The position numbers and the translations under genes were made by a program. This document shows positions 6,680 to 15,069 of a DNA stretch of 20,993 nt, one piece after another. The notes below the pieces were generated by a model, which saw only the letters and a list, made by a program, of their open reading frames with translations, was not told where the DNA came from and searched no databases. The stretch's first letter is position 1, and each line of letters begins with the position of its first letter. The DNA lies in the NCBI RefSeq assembly GCF_000719955.1, contig NZ_JOII01000053.1, positions 1 to 20,993 on the forward strand, given 5' to 3'. This DNA comes from Streptomyces albidoflavus. Its GTDB lineage: Bacteria; Actinomycetota; Actinomycetes; Streptomycetales; Streptomycetaceae.

Positions 6680-8959
6680 CTACGGCCCCTCCCCGGCGGC
6701 GCGTTCGGCGCGGGACTCGGCGAACGGCGGGGACTCCTCGGCCGCCTCGGAGACCTGCTCCAGCGCCGCCAGCAGCATCCCCGCGCCCCGGCGGACCACC
6801 CGGTCCGGTACGCCCTCGCCGTCCCACGCCGCGAGCGCCGCGCGCACCTCGTCCCACTGCGGCACCCTGCGGTCCCTGAGGTCCCGGGCGCCCCGTTCGG
6901 TGGTGGTGCGCAGGGCGTGGGCGAGGCGCTGGGCGGCCGGGACGGGGACGGCGCCGCGCTCCGGCAGGTGGGCCTCCATCAGCATGGCGGCCCGGGAGAA
7001 CGCCCCGATCGCCTCCTCGGCGTCGTCGGCGGAGGTGCGGGAGAGGCCCCGGTTGCGCACCGGCTCGTGCGCGGCCCGGGCCAGCGCCTCCTGCCACGCG
7101 GTGTGCGCGGCCCGGGCCTCCAGCAGCGCCGTCCGGACGCGGGTGTCGTCGGGCCCGGCCGGGGTGGCGTACCGCTCGACCACCTCGGCGGCGTACCGCC
7201 CGGCGGCGGTCAGCCAGTCGGCGAGGCGGGTGCGGAGCCGGGGTGTCTCCCAGGCCGGGAACAGGGCGTACGAGGCCATCGCGAGGACGCCGCCGATCAG
7301 GGTCAGCACGACGCGTTCGGGGACGGTCTGGGTCCACTCCTCGCCGCCCATGCCGAGCAGGAAGACCACGTAGCCGGAGACGAAGAACTGGCTCACCGCG
7401 TAGCCGGTGCGCATCAGCAGGTACATCAGGGCCGCGCAGGCCACCGCGAGCAGCGCCGAGACGCGCACGCTCGGCTCGGTGAGCTGGAGGATGCCGGTGG
7501 CGGCGAAGACCCCGAGCAGGGTGCCGCCGAACCGGGCGACGGCCCGGGAGTACGTACGGGAGAAGTCGGGCCGCATCACCATGACGGCGGCCAGGGGCGC
7601 CCAGTAGCCGTGGCCGAAGGGCAGCAGGGTGCCGATGAGGTAGCCGAGCAGGGCGACGGCGGTGACCCGGATCGCGTGCCGCAGGATGGCCGAGTCCGGC
7701 CGCAGTTCGGCGCGCATGCTGCGGGCCACCACCGGGACCAGGCTGATCAGGCCGGGCCGGTGCAGCACGGCGGGGGCGGGCGGTTCGGCCGGTTCGACGG
7801 GGAGGGGCGGTTCGTCCGGGGGCGGCGGGGCGGCGTGCGCGCCCGGCGCGGGCGGCTCCTGCGGGGCGCCGGGCTCCTGGGTGCGGGCGAGGGTGGCGCG
7901 GGTCGCCTCCTCGCGGACGGCGTCGGCGCGGGCGGCGGCCTGCGGGGGCGCGTCCGGGGCGGCGGTGGAGCGGCCGGCCGGGTCGGCGGTCTCGATGACG
8001 TCGCCGAGCAGCGCCTTGAGCCGGAGCGCGGACCGGCGGGCGGGCCCGGTCAGCACGTCGCCGGTGTCGGGGGTGCGCAGGGTCGCGACCGAGGGCGCGT
8101 CCAGGGCCAGCGGCGTGCCCCGGCGTACGGAGCGGGCGGCGGCGTCCAGTACGGCCGCGGCGGCGGCGAGCAGTTCGCGGACCCGGTCGCGTTCGACCCC
8201 CTCGGCGGGGGCGCCGAGCGCCGGGTCGGCGAGGGAGGCGAGGACGGGGCGGATACGTTCGGCCAGGCCCCGGGCGCCGGAGAGTTCGGCGGGGCGGTGG
8301 CGGTGCTCGCGGGGGGTGAGCTGGGCGGCCTCGCGGGCCTCCATGAGGGGTTCGGGGTCGAAGTCGGCGTGCGGGTCGTGGCGGAGCCTGCGGGCGTAGT
8401 CGGCCTCGGCGGCCAGGGCGTCGGCGAGGGCGTCGCGGTGCGGCCGCCAGCGGCGGAAGGGGAACAGCACGAGCAGGGCGGCCTGCACCAGCCCGCCGAA
8501 GAGGCTCATCGCGGCGTGCCCGGCCGCCTCCGCGACGGAGCTGGGCAGGGTGATGGTGATGAGCATGATCGCCACGTTGGAGGAGGCCATCACGCCGACG
8601 GTGGGCCCGGCGGCCCAGCTCAGCCCCGACAGGAACGCCCAGGTGGCCAGCAGGGCGAGGAAAAGGGCCAGGTGGGAGGCGGAGAGGTAGCCGAGGAAGG
8701 TGCTGATGCCGAGGGTGGCGCCGGAGACCAGGGCGAGCTGCGGGCGCGGCCGCCAGCTGCGCTGGAAGGTGGCGATGGCGGCCTGGTAGGCGCCGAAGGC
8801 GGAGCTGGCGGCGACCGCCGGGGAGAAGAGCCAGAGGCTCACCCCGATGACGAAGGCGAGGCCGAGGGCGCCGCGCAGCGCGCTCAGCGGCTCCAGCCTG
8901 CGCCGCTCCACCGCGAACCCCGCCCGCGCGGTGTGGCCCAGCGCCGAGAGCCAGCTCAT
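6680..8959 (-). CDS. FUSC family integral membrane protein (putative aromatic-acid exporter)
   Basis: A 759-aa inner-membrane protein with two hydrophobic blocks, about residues 28-168 and 425-570. The second carries the FUSC signature (YWAPLAAVMVMRPDFSRTYSR, then RFGGTLLG). They are joined by a long cytoplasmic region (170-400) that ends in a Pro/Ala-rich linker (361-400); a helical cytoplasmic tail follows 570. The layout matches FUSC/YccS/AaeB-type proteins, several of which export aromatic carboxylic acids; the substrate here is unknown. ATG 8959 was chosen because the membrane domain begins shortly after and in-frame sequence upstream is not protein-like. There is no good ribosome-binding site; TACGCT ends 8 nt before the ATG and could be a -10 of a leaderless transcript. 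The DUF2786 gene ends 107 nt upstream on the same strand. Confidence 0.9.
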   Translation of the reverse strand: MSWLSALGHTARAGFAVERRRLEPLSALRGALGLAFVIGVSLWLFSPAVAASSAFGAYQAAIATFQRSWRPRPQLALVSGATLGISTFLGYLSASHLALFLALLATWAFLSGLSWAAGPTVGVMASSNVAIMLITITLPSSVAEAAGHAAMSLFGGLVQAALLVLFPFRRWRPHRDALADALAAEADYARRLRHDPHADFDPEPLMEAREAAQLTPREHRHRPAELSGARGLAERIRPVLASLADPALGAPAEGVERDRVRELLAAAAAVLDAAARSVRRGTPLALDAPSVATLRTPDTGDVLTGPARRSALRLKALLGDVIETADPAGRSTAAPDAPPQAAARADAVREEATRATLARTQEPGAPQEPPAPGAHAAPPPPDEPPLPVEPAEPPAPAVLHRPGLISLVPVVARSMRAELRPDSAILRHAIRVTAVALLGYLIGTLLPFGHGYWAPLAAVMVMRPDFSRTYSRAVARFGGTLLGVFAATGILQLTEPSVRVSALLAVACAALMYLLMRTGYAVSQFFVSGYVVFLLGMGGEEWTQTVPERVVLTLIGGVLAMASYALFPAWETPRLRTRLADWLTAAGRYAAEVVERYATPAGPDDTRVRTALLEARAAHTAWQEALARAAHEPVRNRGLSRTSADDAEEAIGAFSRAAMLMEAHLPERGAVPVPAAQRLAHALRTTTERGARDLRDRRVPQWDEVRAALAAWDGEGVPDRVVRRGAGMLLAALEQVSEAAEESPPFAESRAERAAGEGP

Positions 8960-9066
8960 GCGTCCGAGCGTAGGCGCAGGGGGCCCCGTCCGCGCGGAAC
9001 GGCACGGGGGCTCCGGGGGCGTACGCCGGGGCGGGCTGAAGGACTCACGCCCCGGCGCGTACCCGG

Positions 9067-10314
9067 TCAGCCCTGGTCGATGCGGCCCCGGTGGCCGTCG
9101 ACGCCGGCCCGGTCGGCGGCGCGGGTGCCGTCGTCCCAGCCGGCCCGGTCGTCGGCGCCGCGGACCCGGGTGGTGGTGGTCCGGGGGAAGAGGCGGCGGG
9201 TCTCCTCGGTGACGGCGAGGTCGCGGCCGGCGAGGACGGGGAGCAGGTCGGCGGCGGCCAGGGTCTCGGTGGCGGCGCGGGCGGTCTCGGCGAGCCGGTC
9301 GCCGAGGCGGTGGGCGTAGGCCAGCATGAACGACTGACGGAACGTCTTGGTCCGCTTGCGCCCCCCGGCGCGCTGCGCGGCCTCGGCGCGGCTCATCGCG
9401 GTGGCCGCCTGCACCAGCAGCGAGGTGTAGAGGAGTTCGGCCGGCTCCAGGTCCGCCTCGTGGCCGACCACGGTGGAGAAGGCCAGCTCCTCGTTCCACA
9501 CGGCCTGGCAGCGGTTGGCGCGGGCGACGGCGTCCAGCAGGATCGCCTTGGCCGTCTCGTACGGCGGATCGACCGAGATCCGGCGTGCGCCCGGCGCGTC
9601 CGCGCCCCCGGCCCGGCCGGCCGACAGCTGGGCCTCGTCGACGCTGTGCCGGGCCATCAGCTCCTGCGCCTTGGCGGTCAGCGCCTCCGCCTCGGGCGGG
9701 TACCCGGTCGCCTCCGCCTTGGCGAGTAGGGCGCGGATACGGCCGAGCATCCGGTCCTCGGAGGCTTCGCCGCCGGGGGTACGGGGCGGGGCGGCGGCGC
9801 CGGCCGGGCGGCCGCCCGGGGGCGGGCCGAGGGGTTCGAGGGCGGGCAGCCGCAGCAGCAGGCGGAGCGCCTGGAGGACGGCGGTGGCGCGGGCGAACCG
9901 GTCGCGGCCGCCGGTCCCGGCCCAGGCGGGGGCGGCGAGGGCGTCGAGCTGGCGGCGCCAGAGCGGGGTGAGGCCGTTGCCGTAGCGGGCCAGTTCGGCG
10001 GCGGTCAGCTCGGCCAGGGCGGTGCGCGCGGCCGGGTCGAGCTCCTGGCGGCGGGCCTCCCGGTCGAGGTCGGCGGGGAGCCAGCCCCGCTCCCAGGCCC
10101 GGCGCACGTACTCCTCGCCGCGGAGCAGCAGCTCCCGCCCGGCCTCGTCGGGGTCGGCGGCGGCCAGCAGAGAGGCGCCGGTGTCGAGGGCGGCGTCGTC
10201 GTCGGCGCCGCCGTAGAGGGCGGCCGCGAGGGCGCGGGCGACGGGGGTCTCCGGCCCGGCGCCGCCGCGCCCGCCGTCCCGCGCGCCGCCACCGCTCCGT
10301 CCGCTGCCGCCCAT
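9067..10314 (-). CDS. DUF2786 domain-containing protein
   Basis: A 415-aa cytosolic protein. The DUF2786 domain is at about residues 186-228: MLGRIRALLAKAEATGYPPE followed by AEALTAKAQELMARHSVDEA, a near-consensus match. It is flanked by an N-terminal helical region (about 25-160) and a C-terminal domain (about 240-380; PPYETAKAILLDAVARANRC, then SFMLAYAHRLGDRL), as is usual for this actinobacterial family. Gly-rich and Pro/Gly-rich linkers surround residues 1-20 and 162-182. Its biochemical role is unknown. The start is ATG 10314 with GAGG and GGAG purine runs upstream. It is divergent from the lipase-like gene across 280 bp. It is followed by the FUSC gene on the same strand, but the 107-nt gap argues against tight coupling. 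Confidence 0.88.
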   Translation of the reverse strand: MGGSGRSGGGARDGGRGGAGPETPVARALAAALYGGADDDAALDTGASLLAAADPDEAGRELLLRGEEYVRRAWERGWLPADLDREARRQELDPAARTALAELTAAELARYGNGLTPLWRRQLDALAAPAWAGTGGRDRFARATAVLQALRLLLRLPALEPLGPPPGGRPAGAAAPPRTPGGEASEDRMLGRIRALLAKAEATGYPPEAEALTAKAQELMARHSVDEAQLSAGRAGGADAPGARRISVDPPYETAKAILLDAVARANRCQAVWNEELAFSTVVGHEADLEPAELLYTSLLVQAATAMSRAEAAQRAGGRKRTKTFRQSFMLAYAHRLGDRLAETARAATETLAAADLLPVLAGRDLAVTEETRRLFPRTTTTRVRGADDRAGWDDGTRAADRAGVDGHRGRIDQG

Positions 10315-10540
10315 GACTCCGCTCCACCTCGTCCGCGCGCTCTCCCGCCGGCCGGGGGGCGTACGGCTCCATGGTCCCAGAGCGGCGGGTGCTCCCGCCC
10401 CGCGCCCGGGGGCGTGCACCGCTCCCGCTCGGGGCGTGCGCCGCCAAACCCGAGTGCCCCGGTTTCCGTCGATCCGGTGGACCGGGGGCCGGAAAGGGAT
10501 GAGTGGCGCCGGGGCCGCACAGGATCTCGCTGAACGATCA

Positions 10541-10589
10541 CCGCACAACCGTGCGAACCGGTCGCACAGGCCGGTCGTGCGGAGAGGAG
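10541..10589 (+). promoter_or_regulatory. Structured leader directly before the lipase-like gene RBS
   Basis: A nested inverted repeat lies just before the ribosome-binding site AGAGGAG (10583-10589). The inner stem is GTGCGA/TCGCAC (10551-10556 with 10562-10567). The outer stem, 10541-10550 with 10573-10582, is 9/10 paired. Together they could form a hairpin of about 15 bp next to the Shine-Dalgarno, or be a repressor dyad. Confidence 0.4.
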
Positions 10590-10594
10590 TCCCC

Positions 10595-11854
10595 TTGAGC
10601 GAGCAGAGCGCCGAGCAGTCGGAGCAGGCCGTCGGCACCATCGGCCTGATGCGCCCCCTGGACGCCGCCGTCCCGCCGGCCGCGCCCGCCCCCGACGAGA
10701 CCTGGACCTTCGGCCGCGTCCTGAAGGAGGACGCCGACGGGAACCCAGTCCACGAGGCGACCGCCTGGGTCTACCACGGCGAGGGCAACAGCGGCCTGGT
10801 CCGCCCCGTCCTGCTGGCCGACGGCTTCAACTCCGGCCACAGCTCGCTCGACGGGCTCTACGACGGCCTGGAGCGCGGCGCCTACCCCCTCCTCGGCGAG
10901 CTGCGCCGGAGCGGCCGGGACGTGATCATCCTCGGCTGGGGCGACCGCAGCGCCTCAGTCCTGACCAACGCCCGCTTCGCGAGCGAGGCGATCCTGCGCA
11001 CCATCGCCGAGCGGCTGGGCGGTGAGCGGCTGGTGGTCGGCGGCTTCAGCATGGGCGGCCTCGTCACCCGGTACGCCCTGGCCAGGCTGGAGCACCAGCG
11101 CATCGACCACCAGACGGGCGTCTACTTCTCCTGGGACACCCCGCACCGGGGCGCCTGGGTGCCGATCGGCCTCCAGGCGTTCGCGCACTACCTGAAGCAG
11201 CTCAACCCGTACAACAGGGCGCTGTCCGACCAGATCAACAGCCCCGCCGCCAAGCAGATGCTCTGCCGTCACCTCGAATCCGTGCAGGCGGGTGCCGAGG
11301 TGACCACCGAGCGCGAGGAGTTCCTCGCCGAGCTGGAGCGGGTCGGCGGCTGGCCGCGCATCCCCCGCCTCCTCGCCGTCGCCAACGGCCGGGGCGACGG
11401 CAGCGGGAACGGCGCGGAGGCCGGCGTCCCCGCCCTGCGCTCCACCGGCGTGGCCTTCCCGCGCACCGTGCTCCACACCCAGCAGGAGGGCGCGGGCACC
11501 GTCGTCGCCGAACTCCGGGCCCTGCTCGGCAGGGACGAGACGGTCACCACCGACGACCTCCCCGAGTTCGACGGCGCCCCCGGCGGCACCCTCTCTTCCT
11601 TCGCCATCGCCGCCGCCGCCCTCAACGCCCTGCCCCTGGCGAGCGCCGAGGCCCCCGTCCCCTCGGTCTGCTTCGTCCCCACCGTCAGCGCCGTCTCGAT
11701 CCGCGACCTGGACACCACGGAGCTGCTCCGCACCGACATCGACAAGACCGACCCCGGGGAGAGCGACTTCGACGACTTCCTCTGCGCCTCGGAGAACGAG
11801 CCGCACACGAAGATCACCGAGGAGCTGGGCTCCTGGCTGCTCGACCGGTTCTGA
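10595..11854 (+). CDS. Alpha/beta-hydrolase, lipase/esterase-like
   Basis: A 419-aa cytosolic-looking hydrolase (no signal peptide). The nucleophile elbow is GFSMGG at 150-155 (Ser152), preceded by a strand RLVVGG. An early strand (VLLADGFNS, about 72-80) may contribute the oxyanion hole. SWDTPHRGAW, after the elbow, is typical of lipases and PGAP1-like esterases. The acid and His of the triad cannot be assigned with confidence. The start is TTG 10595: AGAGGAG is 5 nt upstream, and codon bias becomes actinomycete-like from there. An in-frame ATG at 10499 is preceded by a purine run with no spacing, and its extra codons have poor third-position GC. The HAD gene follows after 39 nt and may be co-transcribed. 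Confidence 0.85.
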   Translation: MSEQSAEQSEQAVGTIGLMRPLDAAVPPAAPAPDETWTFGRVLKEDADGNPVHEATAWVYHGEGNSGLVRPVLLADGFNSGHSSLDGLYDGLERGAYPLLGELRRSGRDVIILGWGDRSASVLTNARFASEAILRTIAERLGGERLVVGGFSMGGLVTRYALARLEHQRIDHQTGVYFSWDTPHRGAWVPIGLQAFAHYLKQLNPYNRALSDQINSPAAKQMLCRHLESVQAGAEVTTEREEFLAELERVGGWPRIPRLLAVANGRGDGSGNGAEAGVPALRSTGVAFPRTVLHTQQEGAGTVVAELRALLGRDETVTTDDLPEFDGAPGGTLSSFAIAAAALNALPLASAEAPVPSVCFVPTVSAVSIRDLDTTELLRTDIDKTDPGESDFDDFLCASENEPHTKITEELGSWLLDRF

Positions 11855-11893
11855 CCGGCGGCGGCTGAGAAGGCGGGCAGGAGGATGGCGGGC

Positions 11894-12370
11894 ATGACGC
11901 CGCTCCCCCTCCTCCTGCTGGACGTCGACGGGGTGCTCAACCCCTTCGCCGCTCCCGCCTGCCCCGACGGCTACCGCGAGTACGCCTTCTTCCCCGAGGA
12001 CGACCCGCCGGTACGGCTCTGCGCGGCGCACGGGCCGTGGCTGCGCACCCTGTCCCGGACCTTCGAACTGGCCTGGGCGACGGGCTGGGAGGACGAGGCC
12101 AACGTCTTCCTCGCCCCGGTCCTGAAGCTGCCGGCCCTCCCGGTGGTCCGCTTCCCGCCCGTGCCGTTCGACCCGGCCGAGAAGGTCCCGGCGATCGACG
12201 CGTTCACCGGCGGCCGCCCGGCCGCCTGGGTGGACGACGCCCACACCGAGGCCGGAGCCGCCTGGGCCAGGTCCCGCACCGCACCGACCCTCCTGCTCCC
12301 CTCGGACCCGGCCCGCGGCCTCACCGCGGACATGGTCGCCGCGCTCCACACCTGGCGGGCGGCGTTGTGA
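11894..12370 (+). CDS. Small HAD-fold protein (HAD domain as in Swiss-Army-Knife RNA repair proteins)
   Basis: A 158-aa stand-alone HAD-like domain. Motif I is LDVDGVLN (Asp10 and Asp12, the nucleophile and acid of HAD phosphatases), motif II is WATGWEDEAN, and the late acidic motif is WVDDAH. The WATGWE block and short cap match the HAD subtype first noted in fusions with RNA-repair proteins; here it stands alone, so phosphatase activity is likely and RNA repair is only a possibility. ATG 11894 is preferred because AGGAGG is 9 nt upstream. An in-frame ATG at 11885 abuts the same RBS and is too close. It probably follows the lipase-like gene in one transcript. Confidence 0.83.
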   Translation: MTPLPLLLLDVDGVLNPFAAPACPDGYREYAFFPEDDPPVRLCAAHGPWLRTLSRTFELAWATGWEDEANVFLAPVLKLPALPVVRFPPVPFDPAEKVPAIDAFTGGRPAAWVDDAHTEAGAAWARSRTAPTLLLPSDPARGLTADMVAALHTWRAAL

Positions 12371-12406
12371 GCCGGGGGCCGGGGGGCGGTCGGCGGGCCG
12401 GCGGGT

Positions 12407-12429
12407 TTGTCGGTCCCGTCCGGCACAAT
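12407..12429 (+). promoter_or_regulatory. PafBC-type DNA-damage promoter candidate before the AlkZ-like gene
   Basis: TTGTCGGTC (12407-12415), then exactly 8 nt, then CACAAT (12424-12429). This fits the mycobacterial RecA-independent damage promoter TTGTCRGTG-N8-TANNNT, with one mismatch in each half. The GTG start follows after 6 nt, so transcription would begin at or next to the start codon. Confidence 0.65.
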
Positions 12430-12435
12430 CCCCCC

Positions 12436-13611
12436 GTGCCCCTCACCCCGCGAGAACTCAACCGGGCGACCCTGGCCCGTCAACTGCTCCTCGAACGAAG
12501 CCCGTTGTCCGTCCCGGACGGCGTCCGGCAGGTCGTGGCGCTCCAGGCGCAGCACCCGGCCTCCCCGTACGTGGCCCTGTGGAACCGGCTCGGCGGCTTC
12601 GACCCGGCCGGGCTCGACGCCGCGTTCGCCGGGCGGACGGTGGTCAAGGCGACGCTGATGCGGATCACCCTGCACGCGGTGCACGCCGAGGACTACGCGC
12701 CGTTCCGCGCGGCGATGCAGCCGACGCTGTACGGGGCCAGGCTCGGCGCCCGGTTCGCCGGGACGGGCCTGACCCCGGCGGACGCGGCCCGGCTCCTCCC
12801 CGGGCTCCTGGAGTTCGCCCGCACCCCGCGCACCTCGGCCGCACTGCGGGCCTGGGTGGAGGCGGAGGTCGGCGCCGAGAGGCGGGACGGCGCCTGGTGG
12901 GGGCTGAAGGGGTACGCCCCGCTCCACCACGCCCCCACGGAACCCCCGTGGACCTTCGGGCACCGCCCGTCCTTCGTCGCCGCCGGCCTCGACGCGCCGC
13001 CCACCCGCGCGGACGGCGACCCCCACGTCCAGGAGGCCCTGCGCACCCTGATCCTGCGTTACCTCTCCGGTTTCGGCCCCGCCTCGGTGGCCGACGTCGC
13101 CCAGTTCGCCCTGGTCCGCCGAACCGCCGTACGCCAGGCCCTGGCCGCCCTCGGCGAGGCCGTCGTGCACCTCCCGGGCCCGGACGGCACGCCGTACCAC
13201 GACCTGCCGGACGCACCCCGGCCGGACGGCGGCACGCCCGCCCCGCCCCGCCTGCTGGGCATGTGGGACAGCATCCTGCTGGCCTACGCCGACCGGGCCC
13301 GCGTGATACCCCCGGCGTACCGCCCCCTGGTGATCCGCCGCAACGGCGACGTCCTGCCCACGCTCCTGGTCGACGGCGAGGTGGCGGGCGTCTGGCGCCC
13401 GGTCGGGGACGAGGACGGGGCCGGGGACGGGAACAGGGCCGGCATCGAGGCCACCGCCTTCCACCCCCTCTCCCCCGCCACCTGGGACGCCCTGGCCGCC
13501 GAGGCCCGCTCCCTGACCGCCCTGCTCACCGCCCGCGACACCACGGCGTACCGGCGCTACGGCCACTGGTGGGCCAAGCTCCCCGAGGGCGGGGAGGTGC
13601 GGCGGCTCTGA
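12436..13611 (+). CDS. Winged-helix DNA-binding protein of the AlkZ/YcaQ family (putative DNA glycosylase)
   Basis: A 391-aa protein of the HTH_42 (PF06224) family, whose characterised members AlkZ and YcaQ remove alkylated bases and unhook interstrand crosslinks. The diagnostic catalytic QxQ motif is present as VVALQAQHPASPYVALWNRL, with Gln37 and Gln39. Other family blocks are TVVKATLMRITLHAVHAEDY (about 77-96), a winged-helix region near YLSGFGPASVADVAQF, and LGMWDSILLAYADRARVIP. Length is normal. GTG 12436 is used because the family N-terminus begins here; there is no Shine-Dalgarno, and a -10-like box ends 6 nt before, so a leaderless mRNA is likely. The TTGTCGG promoter suggests DNA-damage induction. 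The C-terminus ends in YGHWWAKLPEGG. The exact lesion is unknown. Confidence 0.88.
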   Translation: MPLTPRELNRATLARQLLLERSPLSVPDGVRQVVALQAQHPASPYVALWNRLGGFDPAGLDAAFAGRTVVKATLMRITLHAVHAEDYAPFRAAMQPTLYGARLGARFAGTGLTPADAARLLPGLLEFARTPRTSAALRAWVEAEVGAERRDGAWWGLKGYAPLHHAPTEPPWTFGHRPSFVAAGLDAPPTRADGDPHVQEALRTLILRYLSGFGPASVADVAQFALVRRTAVRQALAALGEAVVHLPGPDGTPYHDLPDAPRPDGGTPAPPRLLGMWDSILLAYADRARVIPPAYRPLVIRRNGDVLPTLLVDGEVAGVWRPVGDEDGAGDGNRAGIEATAFHPLSPATWDALAAEARSLTALLTARDTTAYRRYGHWWAKLPEGGEVRRL

Positions 13612-13622
13612 CCTCCGGGGCA

Positions 13623-13651
13623 GCCGTGCCCCGGCCGTGGCGGGGCACGGC
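13623..13651. terminator. Convergent terminator between AlkZ-like and permease genes
   Basis: A perfect 11-bp stem (GCCGTGCCCCG at 13623-13633 with 13641-13651) has a 7-nt loop. It is centred in the 45-bp gap between two convergent stops. Confidence 0.8.
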
Positions 13652-13656
13652 CGGGC

Positions 13657-14913
13657 TCAGCTTCCGACGGTGCGCAGCGACACCCACAGGGCGAGCACGG
13701 AGAGGGAGAGCACGAGGGGCACGGAGACCAGTCCGAGCCGGGTGAACTCGCCCAGGCGCACGTCGGTGCCGTGTCCGCGCACCACGCGCCGCCAGAGCAG
13801 GGTGGCCAGGGAGCCCGTGTAGGTGAGGTTGGGGCCGATGTTCACCCCGAGCAGCACGGCCAGGACGGCGCCGGGGTGGGCGGGGGCGGTCAGCGGCAGC
13901 AGGACCAGGACGGCGGGCAGGTTGTTGATGAGGTTGGCCAGCACGGCCGCCAGCGCCGCGAGCAGGAACAGCGCGAGGAGCCCGGTGCCGTCGGGGAGAA
14001 GGTGCCCGAGCGCGGCGCCGAGACCGTTGTCCACGACCGCGCGGACCACCATGCCCAGCGCCAGGACGAAGAGGCAGAAGGGCAGCGCCGCGGCCTGGAC
14101 CAGCTCCCTGACGGAGGTCCGGCCCCGGGCCAGGGCGGGGACCGCCAGCACGGCCGCTCCGGCGACCGCCGCCCAGACCGGCTGGGCGCCGAACGCCGAG
14201 AGCACCACGAATCCCGCCAGCGTCGCCGCCACCGTGAGCAGGGCGGACAGGGGCAGCTCGCGGGGTCGGCCGAGGTCCGGGGCCCGGCCGCCCGCGGCCA
14301 GTTCGCCGGCGAAGAACCAGCGGATCACCAGGTACTCGGTACCGATGGCGACCAGCCACGGCAGCGCCATCAGCGCGGCGAACCGGGTGAAGGTCAGCCC
14401 GCTCGCGGCGAAGGCCAGCAGATTGGTCAGGTTGGACACGGGCAGCAGCAGCGAGGCGCTGTTCGCCAGGTGGGCGCAGGCGTAGAGGTGCGGCCCGGCC
14501 CGGACGCCGAGCCGGGCGGCGGTGGCGAACACCGTCGGCGTCAGCAGGACCACGGTGGCGTCCAGGCTGAGCACGGCGGTGATCAGCGAGGCGGTCACGA
14601 AGACGAGGACGAGCAGCCGGCGCGGGCTGCCGGCCGCCCGGTCGGCCATCCAGGCGCCGCAGGCGCGGAACAGGCCCTCCCTCTCGCACAGGTGGGCCAG
14701 CACGAGCACGGCGGCGAGGAAGCCGATGACCGGGCCCAGCCGGGCCGCCTCCGCAGCGGCGTGGTCCAGCGAGAGCGCGCCGACGGCGATGACCGTTCCG
14801 GCGGCGGGGACGGCCACCAGCGCCTCGGACCGGCCCCACGGCCGGAACACCGCGCCGGCCAGCACGAGCAGCAGCAGGACCACGGAGACCGCTTCGGCCG
14901 GGTGGGCGTTCAC
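13657..14913 (-). CDS. SLC13/ArsB-type ion transporter permease
   Basis: A 418-aa polytopic membrane protein with about 10-12 hydrophobic segments and no soluble domain. It resembles the ion transporter superfamily: the paired segments LSLDATVVLLTPTVFATAARL and (second half) LINNLPAVLVLLPLT plus VLLGVNIGPNLTYTGSLATLL are the conserved re-entrant and ion-binding regions of ArsB/NhaD/CitM-like permeases. The N[IL]GPN...GSLAT motif is especially ArsB-like. Arsenite export is possible, but there are no ars neighbours (no arsR, arsC or arsA), so the substrate is open. GTG 14913 was chosen for AAAGGA 8 nt upstream. An earlier in-frame GTG (15027) would add a Cys-rich, non-family extension. It lies 156 nt downstream of the broken phosphatase gene on the same strand. 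Confidence 0.87.
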   Translation of the reverse strand: MNAHPAEAVSVVLLLLVLAGAVFRPWGRSEALVAVPAAGTVIAVGALSLDHAAAEAARLGPVIGFLAAVLVLAHLCEREGLFRACGAWMADRAAGSPRRLLVLVFVTASLITAVLSLDATVVLLTPTVFATAARLGVRAGPHLYACAHLANSASLLLPVSNLTNLLAFAASGLTFTRFAALMALPWLVAIGTEYLVIRWFFAGELAAGGRAPDLGRPRELPLSALLTVAATLAGFVVLSAFGAQPVWAAVAGAAVLAVPALARGRTSVRELVQAAALPFCLFVLALGMVVRAVVDNGLGAALGHLLPDGTGLLALFLLAALAAVLANLINNLPAVLVLLPLTAPAHPGAVLAVLLGVNIGPNLTYTGSLATLLWRRVVRGHGTDVRLGEFTRLGLVSVPLVLSLSVLALWVSLRTVGS

Positions 14914-15069
14914 AGCCGGTCCTTTCCGGGGGGTCGGTTCCGCCGTGGTGGGCTGCGCGCCGGGGACGGCACGCACGGCACACAGGCCGCCCGTCGTGCC
15001 CCGGGGGCAGCAGAGTACGGCGGTCACCGGCGGAGGGACCCGGGTCGGCGCGGGCGCGACGGGGCGCGG

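Noticed and set aside
6917..9319. 800-codon open frame on the plus strand
   Set aside because: Antisense to the FUSC gene; Gly-rich shadow product.
10499..10594. Upstream ATG extending the lipase-like gene by 32 residues
   Set aside because: Its purine run abuts the ATG without spacing, the codons have poor third-position GC, and the TTG at 10595 has a well-placed AGAGGAG.
13657..14913. Definite arsenite pump ArsB
   Set aside because: The motif is ArsB-like, but there are no ars neighbours and SLC13/NhaD relatives share the fold, so only the superfamily is claimed.
14914..15027. Cys-rich leader peptide (attenuator) before the permease gene, beginning MTAVLCC
   Set aside because: No ribosome-binding site or terminator/antiterminator pair is visible, and it runs in frame into the permease.
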